Assembly: GCA_036417435.1 (NCBI GenBank)
Contig: CM070913.1
Span: forward strand, 22,722,680 to 22,786,679
Origin: Inia geoffrensis
Taxonomy: Eukaryota > Chordata > Mammalia > Artiodactyla > Iniidae
Reading direction: 5' to 3'
Length of the DNA: 64,000 nt
The first letter of the stretch is position 1; each line of letters begins with the position of its first letter. Below the pieces are notes generated by a model. It was not told where the DNA came from. It saw only the letters and a program-made list of their open reading frames with translations, and searched no databases. Both the position numbers and the translations under genes were made by a program. This document shows, one piece after another, positions 24,060 through 36,400 of the stretch.

Positions 24060-24234
24060 AAAGATAATTACTTAATATTCTCTGAATGTGTATTATGGTC
24101 AGATACGCCATAAGCCCTTTTGGTGCTGTATCCCATTTAGTTGTCATATAACTCTATGAGGAAGTTAACATTTTCATCTGGATTTTTCAGTGGAGGAAAC
24201 TAAAGCCTAAGGGAGTTTAAAAGCTTTTCCAAGG
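24060..24234 (-). repeat. MIR, first half (split by LINE-1)
   Basis: GTCATATAACTCTATGAGGAAG ... GTGGAGGAAACTAAAGCCTA is the reverse MIR core. It resumes at 24635 after an L1 insertion. Confidence 0.7.
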
Positions 24235-24633
24235 AGGAGTTTGGGATTAACAGATACACACTACTATATATAAAATAGATAATCAACAAGGACCTACTGT
24301 ACAGCACAAGGAATGCTCCTCAATACTCTGTCAGAACTTGTATGGAAAGAGAATCTGAAAAAAGGATAGATCTCTACGCATAACTGAATCACTTTGCTGT
24401 ACACCTGAAACTAATGCAACATTGGAAATCAACTACACTCCAATATAAAATAAACATTAAATATAAAAAAAGATGAAAAAAAAAAGAACAGACATATACC
24501 GAAATAGATTAGAAGAGAATCCAGAAATTTACCCAAAAACAAACAGTTGATTTTTGATAAAGATAAAATTTAATTCAATATGTAAAAATTAATAATTTCA
24601 ATAAATGGTGATAAAGGAATTAAAAAAAAAAAA
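24235..24633 (+). mobile_element. Short LINE-1 with probable 3' transduction, inserted in a MIR
   Basis: The L1 3' end (GACCTACTGTACAGCACAAG, CACTTTGCTGTACACCTGAA, ACTCCAATATAAAATAAA) ends in an A-rich tract at ~24480. Then ~130 bp of other sequence (resembling ORF2 of an older L1) precedes a second poly(A) at 24621-24633. Flanks AAAAGCTTTTCCAAGG (24219-24234) and AAAAACTTTTCTAAGG (24631-24646) form a 16-bp duplication with two mismatches. Confidence 0.7.
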
Positions 24634-24634
24634 A

Positions 24635-24740
24635 ACTTTTCTAAGGCTGCTCAGCTAGTGGGGAAGTAAAATAGTCTTGTGGGCAGTACCGACTGAGTCC
24701 GAAGCCCTCATCTTTAAGCCATGGAGTCACACTGCCTCTG
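24635..24740 (-). repeat. MIR, second half
   Basis: TAAGGCTGCTCAGCTAGTGG ... AAGCCATGGAGTCACACTGC continues the reverse MIR interrupted at 24234. Confidence 0.65.
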
Positions 24741-24934
24741 TTTGTGGAATACATCTATTGCGACAACATCTGCTTAGGTTCCTGAAGGATGCACCTGGGG
24801 GCTCATGGCAGAAGTCACCTGACTGTTACTTAGTCACTTACTTTGGAAAGCCCCCGTTACTAAATGAGCTTGGACCCAAGAAACTAGGCTTGGAAGTCCA
24901 TTCAGAATGCAGCAGGAGACAAAGTGGAAATTTG

Positions 24935-25085
24935 GAAAGAGCCCAAGCCCTGTGGGTTGGGGTCCATGACCATCATTAACGAGTTCTCTTTGCTTGACCT
25001 TGGGGAGCTCATTCTCTCATCTGTAAAATGGGAACAATAACACTTAACCGCCTCAGGTGTTCATGAGGATTATTAAAGGCAGCAT
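24935..25085 (+). repeat. MIR
   Basis: GACCTTGGGGAGCTCATTCT, CATCTGTAAAATGGGAACAA, TCATGAGGATTATTAAAGGC. Confidence 0.75.
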
Positions 25086-25274
25086 ACCCCAGCCTTCATG
25101 TGGTGGGCTGTCATCAGATCCCGGTCCCCTCACTCTTCCCCAAATGGGAAGGGATTCATGTGATTTGCACCACTCTGCAGTTGAGCTGCTACTGGTCATT
25201 GGGCGAAACCTTCAGCTGTTTTTGAAAGTTTCAAATTATACCAGTGAGCTATGAAGATAGATTTTCTCATAACA

Positions 25275-25500
25275 AAGACACTTGGATTTGGGGGTCAGTC
25301 TATCTGGGTTCAGGTGATAAGATTAACTTATGATCTTGAAAAACATGTCACTTTTCTGTGACTTGGTTGCCTTATACCCACATATAGACAGATATAGATA
25401 TATAGGTAATAATTATAGCACAGTGTGTTGGGATGATTAATTCTGACAATATATGGAAAATAATTTTTGGTAAATGGCACAGTGCTTTGTCAATAGTATA
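25275..25500 (+). repeat. Probable MIR
   Basis: GGTCAGTCTATCTGGGTTCA, TGTGACTTGGTTGCCTT; diverged, with an AT-rich insertion in the middle. Confidence 0.45.
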
Positions 25501-25529
25501 TATTTTACATTGTGTTTGTACTAGGATTT

Positions 25530-26890
25530 CAATCCTTTTGTCCCCCCAAACTAAATAGCTTTTATTTCATATCTAAGAGCTTGCTATAGCACTGGCTATG
25601 ATATAAATATATTTGTGTATACAAATGAGTAGCATTTAGAAATGAATAAAAGTTAATTCTACTTTTAAAATCTTAGGTTATTTCTTGCAAATAGCATTGC
25701 AATTACTTGGGCTCCATGTTAACATGCATGTCTTTTGATATACTGTACATCATTTTCAGGTAAACTGCACAGTCACCTGAGATTTAGCCAGCTGACACTG
25801 GATGTCACCATTGTGCCGTGTAATGTCACTGCAGAGCAGGTGTGCTATTCAGCATTCAGTGCATGACCAGTGTCTTCAAGTGTCTGGAGATATATTAGCT
25901 TTTCTCCCCCCTCACATAACCTAATTACCCTTGAAGCACTTTTATTGTAAATTACTCTTTCAGTTTCTAATATCAAAGCTGTCTATCATAGTGACCAAGA
26001 ATGATGAGACAATTGTCAATATTGTTAGCTCAGAACTGAGGCGGTGAAAACTCAGAAACTGTGCGAAAACAGTGCTCTCGGTCATTAAGCAGAGTCACTG
26101 ACTCTGGCTAACCTAAGTAGGAAAGGAATTTACTGGAAGTAAATTCAGCTTCCAGAATCGATGGGAAAACTAGGTATGGAAATGGGAGAATCCAGTCTCG
26201 GTACCTCAGCAAAGATCAGTCTGTAACAAGAGGGGGATAGACTTCTTCTGGCATTGCCACTGGTCACTAGATACCACGCTGGTGTCCCTGCCGCTGGACG
26301 CAACGCACTCTCTGTACCAGACTCCTTCCTGCCCAGAATAATGATGGGATTTTCACTGCCTCCAGCTTAACAAGCCTGAGGGACAATCCTTTGCCGGCCT
26401 TTCCAGGAGGGAGCGCTCAGTTGGCTGAGTCTAGGAGTTGTTCCTGTGCTCTAGCCCCAGGGAGTGGAGAAGAAGTAAGGGATCTTTCCTGCAAAGACCT
26501 GCAGATGGTGGCCCTACGTACCTGGGAGGGAGATTCAAGCCAGGCGTCCACCACGGTGCTTTTCAATCAGCACCCACAGAAGTGAGTTGAGAATGCTGCC
26601 GTGTGGCCAGCTGCCCTTCGCTACTCCTTCCATGGACCTGGACTCCGTTGCATGTGCCCCGTGGCACCTGACAGCATCCCAGACTTTGCTGTCCCTGTCT
26701 TTCCTTCAACCCTGAGGGAGCCTTACCAGCCAGGGCTAGACCTGTTTTAAGTGGCCAAGGAGAAAACTCCTTAGGCAAATTGAAAGTCTTCGCAAGTTTC
26801 GGTCTATTAAAAGAAAAATTCCTGCCCATTAAAAGAAAAAGAAAAAAAAAAAAGGTGCGTGACACTGCATACCTTGTTCTTAGAACATGA
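25530..26890. other. Intron, nothing recognised
   Basis: No exon, RNA gene or repeat I can name. An A-rich run lies at 26836-26853. Confidence 0.4.
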
Positions 26891-26894
26891 GTTC

Positions 26895-27245
26895 AAGCAC
26901 GTTCCAGCCTCAGCTCTTGCTCTGCCCTTTGCCTGGAATCCTCTTCTCCCAGAGGGCCGCACGGCTTCACCCCCTTCATTCACGTCTTCTGCTTAAATGC
27001 CACCTCTTCAGATCGGCCTTCTCTCAGCACCCATCCAAAACAGCACCACTTTCTATTCTGTTACCCTGCCTCCGCTTTTCTTCATGACACCACCTCTGAT
27101 TATGTTCCCTATATATTTATTGTTTTGTTTCATGTCTGTTTCCCCCCTGTACTGAAAGTCCCGTGGAAGCGGGGTCTCTGACTCATTTCCGTAGCCACAG
27201 CTCCTAACCCAGCTGTATTCAATAAATATTTAATACATGAGTGAA
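26895..27245 (+). repeat. LINE-2 3' end
   Basis: GCCTGGAATCCTCTTCTCCC, AAATGCCACCTCTTCAGATC, TGTCTGTTTCCCCCCTGTAC, then AATAAATATTTAATACATGA and a GTGAATGAAT end, the standard L2 3' terminal order. Confidence 0.8.
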
Positions 27246-27249
27246 TGAA

Positions 27250-27725
27250 TCAAGGGTTAAATAAAGGAAGGGAACTCCTTTGTTAAAATCTCTAGACTAT
27301 AAGTACCAAAAACTGAAGGGCTTAAACGTAGTACTTTCTTGTCTCACAGTTCAGGAGGCTGAAAGTTAAAGATCAAGGTGTCGGCAGGGTTAGTTTCTTC
27401 TGAAAACCGTAAGGAAGAACTTGTTCCAGGCTCTCCTTCACCTTCTGGTGATTTCCTGGCAATTTCTGGCATTCCTTGGTGTATAGAATCATCACCTTCA
27501 TCTCTGCCTTCAACTTTACATGGAGTTTTCCTTGTGTGCAAATTTTCCCTATTTATAAAGACATCAGTCATATTGGGTTAGGGTCCACCATACTCCAGAG
27601 TAACCTCATCTTAACTAATTACATCTGCAACAACCCTGTTTCCATATAAGGTCACATTCTGAGGTACTGGGGGTTAGGGCTTCAACATGTGAATGGAAGG
27701 GGGGACACAATTCAACCCACAACAG
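27250..27725 (-). repeat. Old LTR-type repeat (MaLR-like), antisense
   Basis: CACAGTTCAGGAGGCTGAAA, GATCAAGGTGTCGGCAGGGT, GTCATATTGGGTTAGGGTCC, GAGGTACTGGGGGTTAGGGC, GGGACACAATTCAACCCACA. Class assigned from memory of common MaLR-type LTRs. Confidence 0.5.
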
Positions 27726-28119
27726 GCGCCTTCTTTGTGTTTATTGTATAATGGTTGAGCCATGCTTATGTCATTAATCAGAAAAGTAGGTTTGGTTACA
27801 TAATCCTGGGTGCCCAGTGCTGTGCTGGTTTACCACATGGATAATAATTCACAATAATGTGTATGAATTGCTTTGTAAATGGCAAACTATTCATTGGATG
27901 TTAGTATAATCAGCTGGGGATGTTGACAAACTATCGATGCGCTATCAAGAAAGAAGCAATACTATGGATTTGCTAGTCTTAAAATCCCCCCAAATGGATT
28001 TTCCTTTACAGCCGAGCTCGATCTGCAGACTGTTTAAAGTATTACCGGACTTTTTTCTACCAGTCAGACTGCTTGTCAGCAGTAATTGTGGATAACGGCT
28101 TTATGTTTTATTTACTTAT

Positions 28120-28375
28120 TTGACAAACATGTACTAATCATTTATTATGTGCTAAGCACTATTATAAGTGCTTGACAAATGTTAATTCACGAACAACCAC
28201 ATGTTTATTATTTATATTATTATTATTAATAATAATATTATCTGAATTTTACCGATAAAGAAACTGAGGCACAGAGAAGTTAGGGAATTGCTTAAGGTCA
28301 CACAGCTACTGAGTGGCAGAGTCAGGCCATGAAACTAGGCAGTCTGCCTCCAAACCTTTTAGCTGTAGAACATTC
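28120..28375 (-). repeat. MIR, near full length
   Basis: TATGTGCTAAGCACTATTAT, AAGAAACTGAGGCACAGAGA, GGTCACACAGCTACTGAGTG, AGTCTGCCTCC. Contains an AT-rich TTATTATTAATAATAATA expansion at 28205-28240. Confidence 0.85.
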
Positions 28376-28955
28376 TTTGTTCACAGAAAGTCTCATGGAA
28401 AAGTTCAGTGTGTGACAGAACAAAGCAGAGCTGCTTTGGTTCAAGTCCAGACAGCAAAGCCCTGTCTGGGCAGCGCCTCCCCTTCCCTGGGGAGCCCTGT
28501 TTGAAAAGGCCTGATCTAGGAAATAATACCTCTTGGCTTGATGCCACTTGTAAGCTGTCTTTAATCCACTCTAGCATAAAACAAATAAAATTCTTTTCTC
28601 ACTTTAATTAACTGATTGTGTTTTATTTTGAAAATTTTATCTGCTTAAACTACTTCTGGCAGAAATAAATGTTAAGATAGATTTTCCCCAGGACGGTAAC
28701 GCCATATGGCAATTTGGACTTTCCTGGCTTAAGTTCCCCTTTGGTTTCTTTATACAAATGAAGGACTGTGATCATGAAAGTTTCCTGAACCAAAAGAGAA
28801 ATGGGATTTGATTTCCTATAAATAGAGTTGCATATAAACTTTGCAACCAGATAGGCATGATCTACCCTCTCTGTTACGGACTGCTTATTTTTTGTGGTTA
28901 TTCATAATATAAAATAATTGGAGCAAGAATTTTAAGAGTTACTGTCCATTGAGTG
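28376..28955. other. Intron, nothing recognised
   Basis: No exon or nameable repeat. Confidence 0.4.
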
Positions 28956-28959
28956 CCTT

Positions 28960-29100
28960 CTGCAACCAGGGATTTAAAAAACTCTTCATGTTTTACAACT
29001 CTAGGTGTTATCACCTCTATTTTACAGATATGTAAGTCGGGGCTCAGGTATTATGTAACTTGTTTAAGTTGGCCCAACCAGTGAGGGGAGGAGGGAGGAT
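28960..29100 (-). repeat. Probable MIR
   Basis: TGTTATCACCTCTATTTTAC, AGATATGTAAGTCGGGGCTC, TAAGTTGGCCCAACCAG. Confidence 0.55.
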
Positions 29101-29139
29101 GTTTTGATAAATAGCATTGGTTAAGGAGCAGAATTTTTT

Positions 29140-29501
29140 TTTTAATTGAAGTATAGTTAATTTACAATGTTGTGTTAGTTTCAAGTGTACAGAAAAGTGA
29201 TTTAGTTATACATATAGATATAGATATTCTTTTTCAGATTCTTTTCTGAAAAGAAAAGGTTATTGCAAGATATTGAGTGTAGTTCCTTGCAAGCTATAGG
29301 TTATTGCAAGATGTTGAGTGTAGTTCCCCCCTGTGCTATACAGTAGGTACTTGTTGTTTATCTATTTTATATACAGTAGTGTGTATATGTTAATCCCAAA
29401 CTCCTAATTTATCTCCCCCTACTCTTACCACTATCCCCTAACCATAAGTTTGTTTTCTATGTCTGTGAGTCTATTTCTGTTCCATAAATAGGTTCATTTG
29501 T
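29140..29501 (-). mobile_element. LINE-1 3' UTR fragment with internal tandem duplication
   Basis: Poly(T), AATTGAAGTATAGTTAATTT, GTGCTATACAGTAGGTACTT. Target duplication GGAGCAGAATTTTTT (29125-29139) and GGAACAGAATTTTTT (29502-29516). A ~41-bp unit starting GGTTATTGCAAGAT is repeated at 29258 and 29299. Confidence 0.8.
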
Positions 29502-29837
29502 GGAACAGAATTTTTTGATATTAAGAATAAAAGTCACGTAAGAGAATATATTTTAGGATGTATAATGTGAGGCCTGATGCAATTTTCAAATTATGAAAGA
29601 CTGGGAATGCAGTGGGATCCACTCTAAAGAGTGATTAATTCCTATGATGAAATGTCCCTTATCATTTGGTAATGTACACAATTATATAACACACTAAAAA
29701 GAAAAGATAAGGTAAATCAAACAAATGAGACTATAGATCAAGGGCGATTGAAGAACAAGAAAACAACTCAGACCAAGTCAATTGCTTTGCTTGCCTCTAT
29801 TTTCCCCCTGCTTTTGCTCCCACCTGCTGCCATACTC

Positions 29838-30012
29838 TACCCCAGGGGAGGGCAAACTTTTTCTGTAAAGGACCTGTTAGATAGAAAATATTTTAGACAT
29901 TGTTTGCCATGTATTTTCTGTGTTGAATCTACTCAACTGAGCTGTTATAGTGCAAAAGCAGCATAAACAATACGTAAGTGCACGGCCATGGTTATTTTAG
30001 AGTAAAACTTCA
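29838..30012 (+). repeat. hAT-type nonautonomous DNA transposon relic
   Basis: GGGCAAACTTTTTCTGTAAA, GATAGAAAATATTTTAGACA, ACTCAACTGAGCTGTTATAG, CATAAACAATACGTAAGTGC; a familiar MER-type order, exact family not claimed. Confidence 0.6.
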
Positions 30013-30639
30013 TCTGTGAACACTAAATTTGAACGTCATATAATTTTCATGTGTCCCAAAATGTTATTCTTCTTTTGATTTTTTTTTTTTTGAACCATTA
30101 AAGATGTAAGAACCATTCATAAACTGTCCTAACAGGCTGGAAGCCAGACTGGGCTCCCCGCCGTGGTCTGATGACCACCACTCCAGCCTGACCACCGCTC
30201 TCTCATTTCCAAACACATCGTTGCTTGTCTCTGTGGGCATTTCTTTTACTTCCAGCATTTAAATGTTGTTTTGGACTAAGAACTTAATCCCGGAAGAGAC
30301 TTCAGAGGACCAAGTAACAGAAGTAGTTCCGCTCACATTCTGCAAAAAACAGACATGCAAAGCTGCTACGGCCAAATCAAGTTCCCCTGAAACAAATAGA
30401 AGCCACGGTGGCTGTCTAAGAGGATTTAACATAAAATGGAAAATTCTTGGCATACTCTGTCAACTTCATTGAAGATTAAAGGATAAATGCAGGACTTTGA
30501 GTCATCCCCAGAAGCTATTTAGTTTTAAAATGATGCTAGCAAATATGAAAATTCTTTGTGTGTTTTAACAGCATAGGTCATTGCTAAATTTTAATTTTTT
30601 TCTCACTAGGGAATCTGACCCTAATGTGATAGAAACACT
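30013..30639. other. Intron, nothing recognised
   Basis: No exon, RNA gene or repeat named. Confidence 0.4.
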
Positions 30640-30780
30640 CTTGATCTTGGTGTCCAAAAGACAGAGGTTTGAGTTTCACCTCTGTTAGTTTTACTGTGGT
30701 CTTGGGTAAATTAATAGCACCTACTAGATTCTTGGCTTCCTTATCAGTAAAATGAGATTAATAATCCTACCTCACAGGAC
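30640..30780 (+). repeat. MIR
   Basis: CTTGGGTAAATTAATAGCAC, CCTTATCAGTAAAATGAGAT, TAATAATCCTACCTCACAGG. Confidence 0.65.
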
Positions 30781-32880
30781 TTTTATTTTATCTTATGTTT
30801 TTAGTCCTTTACTATTTATTATGAAAATTTCAGAGAGAAGCAAAATAGTAGAGGACCGTAGGGATCCCATGTGCCCTCACCCAACCTCTACAATTCCCTG
30901 CATTTTATCAAACTTCTTTCATTTTTACCTCACCCCATTTTTTCCTCTCTTTAAATACTAGAGTAAAATACTCTCTTTAAAATTTCAAATGTAATATTAT
31001 CTCACCTGCAAATATTTCAGTATGTACAACTGAGACGATCTTTCTAAGGAATATCAATTCTATTATCACACCTAAAATTACAATAATTACAAATAATGCT
31101 TTGCAAAATTGCAATAATTCTTTAACATCATCTGTTATCCAGTCAGTGGTAAAATTCCTCTTCTTGTTTCAAAAATGTCTTTATATAGCTGGTTTATTTG
31201 AATCAGGAGCCAAAGAAAATTCATATATTGCATTTGGTCATATGTTTCTTAAGTCTCATAATTTCTGGTAACTTCTCTTCTCTTCTCCCCGTCTTTCTTC
31301 ATATAATTAATTTGTGGAAAGAATAATTACTTGCCCTGTAAAATTTTACATAATCTGGATTTGGCTGTTTGCAACCTTCACCTTTGTAGAGTCATTGAAC
31401 AGTTTCCTCTTTCTCAGATGTTTACCGTCAGTAGATAGAGGGACTGCATACTTCATAGGTGATGCTTTCTACTTGTGATGGTACCACATCTAGAGAACAC
31501 AGTGTCTGGTTGTCTCTTTTTTAGTTTTCTGTTAAGGTTGATTAGTGGGGTCCCTCGAGTTGATGCATTCTTCATCAACCTCTCACCTAATGTTTTCAGA
31601 GCTGGTTGATGACTGTGGCTTAGATCCATTAGTTCACAAAGGGTTGCAAAATGTAGGTTTTCTAATTCTATCAGTCCTTTTGGGTTTATTAGCAGAAATT
31701 CTGTAGCAAAATTTTCCTAACCAACTGTTTGGTTACCAAGAAATACATGGTAAATTCATATCATAAAGGCAAGACCAATGCTTGTTGATGTCCCCCTCAC
31801 CCCTTTTTCTGGGCTAATTTTTAGTATAATCGTGGCCCGTCTCCATTGAGTTTGAGGATTGGTGGTGGTTTTTCTCTTGTCAACATAATTTCGGGAATTA
31901 AAAAAGTTTTGATATGTTTTAATCCATCACAGTCATTCCTCTTCAGGTTGGTTTTTGTGTCTTATTCAAGTAGTATTTGGTTACTTTTTTGCTTTCTGGT
32001 ATGACAGGATATCTCAGGCTCACCTTATATACTTCTTGCTCCAGATCTAAATCACTCAAGAAGCCCTGGTTGCATTTTAGTAGAAAATACTGTACTGAGA
32101 CCATAGTCTGGGCACGGGGAATGTAAATTGCTTCTGTTTCTAAATTTTCAGTGGATAGACTTGGAATATACATTTTTAAAGGAAAATAAGTCATTATTTT
32201 CTACTCACAGTTCCAGTTTGGATTGTAAGGTTTTTACGTAACATTTTTGGTTCTGATTTGGATTTATTTTTCTCTTATGCTAAAAATCTTGGTTCTTAAG
32301 ACGTTAAGACAATGACTTCTTGACTTTATTCTACATCATACATTTATGTGAGTGAGTCATGTGAATGTGTGCACACACGTATAATAGTTTCAAAATAGCA
32401 ATATTTCCACTAAAAGTATTATTGGTGAGTATGGTTTAAGATTGTTTTGGGATTCTTTTTGTTCTTAGGACATATCACATCTGGGAAAAATAGTCCCTGG
32501 TGCATGTTTTAAAGTCACTTCAAGTAATTCATGAGGATATGCCACCAAGTTTGTATGCAGATATATTCATTTTATTAGTTTTTTATTTTTGAGGATTTTT
32601 TCTTTTTAATTTAGTTTTATTTTATAATTAGGTAAAATAATTACATTTTTCAGTGTCAAAACTGAAAATTACAGATTTTCCCCTTCTATCCTACTCTCTC
32701 TTCTTAGAGAAATTATATGTATCCTTTTCTGCACCATGCTTTTTCACTGAATAAATATATCCTAGGGAAAACTCTATAGAAGTAGGTAGTTCATTCAGTC
32801 AGTCCTCTTTTGGTGGGCATTTGGGCTTTTCCAAATCTTTTACTATTACAAGTAGTTCTTGAGTAAATGGCCTTTACAGG
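30781..32880 (-). mobile_element. Long decayed repeat, probably old LINE-1, antisense
   Basis: ATTATGAAAATTTCAGAGAG, AAATATTTCAGTATGTACAA, AACATCATCTGTTATCCAGTC, TATAGCTGGTTTATTTGAAT, TTGCATTTGGTCATATGTTT, CACATCTAGAGAACACAGTG, TCCATTAGTTCACAAAGGGT follow in the order of a widespread old mammalian repeat; the 32650-32880 part reads like L1 3' UTR. Several elements may be merged here. Confidence 0.45.
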
Positions 32881-33253
32881 CTACTGAGAGTTAAATAAAA
32901 CACAGTACATTAGAGGTCTCTGTAAAGTATAAGGTGATATACATACATGTATATAAGTTTTATATATATATATGATTTTGTTATATTATTAGCCCCACAG
33001 ACATTTATTAAGCACTTACAGTGTGCTAGAATATGAATATGAATAAGGCATAGTCTCTACTCTTGAGGTTTTATAGTCTAATTGATACTGAATGAAAAGA
33101 AAATTTTCCCATTTTTCATTCTCAGTTTAATTTTTAAGTTTCTAATCAATGACTGTTTCAACTGGTGTCGTTTTAATATTATATTAATTCCTGGATTTTG
33201 GATATATACAGATTTCCATAATTTATAATATTTTTTACTATATTTGATTACAG
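32881..33253. other. Intron end; AT-rich, possible old repeat
   Basis: 33000-33090 has a TATTAAGCACTTACAGTGTG motif typical of old interspersed repeats. A TATATA run is at 32958-32973. Confidence 0.35.
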
Positions 33254-33345
33254 TGCTAATACAGAACTCCTTTCAGTTTACAAACCACATAATTATAACA
33301 TCAAGGAGGTTAGTTTTGTCCAACTGATTTGGGCTGGGCTTCACA

Positions 33346-33462
33346 ATGACAGCAGTAACGGTGACCACGACAGTTCCCCTGAAGGGGAAAATAGAAGATA
33401 ATTCTGCCTCGTATGAGTCCACATCAGCTCACATTATTGAAGAAACCGAATATGTGAAAAAG
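33346..33462 (+). CDS. CCDC68: CCDC68 coding exon 1 (residues 1-39)
   Basis: Contains the initiator ATG and ends at AAG|GTATGT, a good donor, in phase 0. The peptide starts MTAVTVTT and ends IIEETEYVKK. The exon also carries 5' untranslated sequence: the most plausible acceptors are CAG ending at 33253 (best pyrimidine-rich lead) or 33276; I cannot choose between them by eye. An in-frame TGA 21 nt before the ATG excludes an N-terminal extension within this exon. Confidence 0.93.
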
Positions 33463-36400
33463 GTATGTGGGCACTGGAAATCATGTTACCATGGTATGAT
33501 TTTTTACAATAAAGTCTGATATGAATTAGTGGGCTTTGTTTCTCCCTCCCTAGAACATGTGAGGAAGAACAAACCTAGTTTGGCAAAGGACAACCTTGAT
33601 AGCTGAAATTTAAACACATGTGTTGTCATTTCTCTTGAGGGTATGAACCTCTGCTCCTACACTTGGACTAAAACTGAATAAAGGGCCAGGAGGGTTCAGA
33701 ACACCTATCAGCACTTAATTTGTCCCACACTATTCACCACTGCATCCTACTTTTTTACATCATTTCTCAGTTCTTTCATAAGTATTGATAATTTGTTGCC
33801 AAGTAGATATTTATGATGCCTGCTGAGTTTCTGTCTCTCCTTACCTTGTTCCTTCTCAAGCAGTTCAGAGCCACTATCGCCAATGACTTGTGCATGTTGG
33901 CATGCTACTTCATTAAAAATGTGAAATCTTATGAGAATCCAATGATAATGTCTGACAAAGGTATATATTCTCATGAACTACTTTTTAGAACAGATGGAAA
34001 AATTTGGACATAGCTAGTTTGTGACTTAGAGCAATTAATTAATCTTTGAGTGTCTTGCAATTCCATAGGTCACCAAGACACAGGGCTTGTATTTCATGCA
34101 TAAACTTGTATGATCTCCTCTGAGTAATTATTCTCTAGTAATTATTAAATAGTAGTTATTCTCTAGTAATTACTAGATAGTAATTATTTTGCAGTAATTA
34201 TTGGATAGTAATTATTTTGTAGTGATTACCAAATAGTAATTGTTTTATAGTAATTACCAAATAGCAAATTAGTACTAACTTACTATATAGAAAAAAACAG
34301 AACTAACTAGTATTAAATACTAATTACTAAGTAGTAATTATTTTGTGGTATAATATTCATTTGGGTTATATTTTAGGTTTGCCTAAGAAACAGTTGTAAA
34401 GACCAAATGCTCATTTTCTGCAATCTAAACAATATTAGCCTAAATGCAAGTTAGGTTGATGGCAGTTATTTAAATCTGAGATTGACATATATGTAATACT
34501 TTCTAGATAAATTTGGTACCCTGTAACTGGTATAGAAAAAAACAAAGTATTTGGCATTAAATGCCTTTGAAAAAAATATTTTTCTTTTCTTTTAGATTCG
34601 AACTACTCTGGAAAAGATCCGAAATCAAATATTTAAAGATGAAGTAAGACATAATAGTACAAATCACAAACAAGATGCAAAGGTAATGAATTTATCAAAA
34701 TGTACCACTTTTATTCCTTCAGTAAGTGAACATAAAGCCATATAGACTTCCTTTAAATAACTTTTTGATATTATTAAATTATTCTTTGAATGATGAGTAT
34801 TAAATATTTTGTTGGTATCTAAAGATGTTAATGGGCATATGTATATTTAACTACAGATGTCATTAGTAGGAGCAGATTGGAATGGCCAGGTCTTACTTGA
34901 ATATTTTAAACTTGGCTTACTTATCTAAATTGTATGGGAAGATATTGGCTCAGCCGGGATACACGGCAGCAACATGTTCCAATGACAGACAAAGGTACAA
35001 GCTTTTAGGTTCACCTGGGCCACACCAATGGACACCCAGTTGAAGCCATTACGCTGCTTGATCGGTCAGTAAGCTTAAATGCACCCCTTCCCCTGTGACC
35101 AGTCTTTTATTCTTAAGGTCAAACAATGTGCACTTAGCCTTGTCTGGATTATGCCAGCTTAGACCTCACCTGAGCCACGTGCACCTCATCAATGTCAGTG
35201 TTATCCACTCTGCAGGATGGCCACAGAGAACACTAGAACATAGCGTAAGATGTATAAACAGAGCCTTCTTTATCATCCTCAGCTCCTAAACTAACACAAC
35301 TCACTCCAATTCTTTTCTTAAGTGCTCTGAAACTGAAAAAATGATTAATGTTTGTGAATGATAGGAAAGATCAAACATTCAGTTCTGACTATGTTGAGTT
35401 GCCTATCAGAGTGGAGGTTTCTGATGGAGGTTGGATATCTGATTTTAGAGTTGAGGGTAGAAGTCTGGTATAGAAGGTCCAGGCTATGGGGTAGAGATTT
35501 GGGGAGTAAGGATGGTATTTAAAGTTCTGAAAGTGGAGGGGATCACCGAACATACCAGTGTGGATAGAAAGGAGAGAAAATCTAAGCGTTTAGTCCTGAG
35601 ATTTATGATATTTAGATGTTGGGAAGAAGAAGAATCCATCACAGGAGGCTGAAAAGTGAGGCTAGTGAATTAGGGGGATAAAGAGGAGAGAATGGAGCTA
35701 CTGAAGACAAGGGAAAAAATGGGTTTCAGAGAGTGAGGAGGGACTGCTGTGTCAAATGGCGTCCGTGGGTTAAGTAAATTGAGGGCTAGTTATCGACCAT
35801 TGGCTATAACAATGGGGAGGTTGTTGGACACCTTAATAGGAATAGCTTCCTGGGAATGCAGATGAATTGTGTTGCCAGTATGTCTGCCTCGGCCAACTCA
35901 AACCACAGAAGGTCAGCAGACAAGTTAGATTAAAAAAACAAACAACTGGCTTTGTGGATATCATTTATCTCCTTAAAAGGTCCTAATAGTATATTTTAAA
36001 CTGTAGGGAATATAAAAGGCATGAAAGATGTACTTCTACCTTCCTTTTAATATAAGAATCTATTCAAATTTGAGCAAATATAGAGGCCAGCTGCGTTTCA
36101 TCTGGAACTTCCCATTGATATTTGAGATTCAAAAGATTTATTTGTGTTGATCTGAATCTTCCTTGACATATGTAATACTGAGTGATAATTATTGTTATCA
36201 GAGTTAGAGAAAAGGAAAAGTCAGGTGAATGATTTTCTTGTTTGTTCTTTTCAGCACTGTCGACACGTTCAAAATGGCATTGACTCGGAAATGGATCCCT
36301 CTTGTTGCAGTTTGGATCTTCTCATGGAAAAGATACAAGGAAAAGACCTACAGCTCTTAGAAATGAACAAAGAGAATGAAGTGTTGAAAATCAAGGTATG

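Noticed and set aside
34920..35290. Less AT-rich stretch in the intron between coding exons 2 and 3, considered as an extra exon
   Set aside because: No splice-bounded frame here fits between residues 68 and 69, which join cleanly without it.
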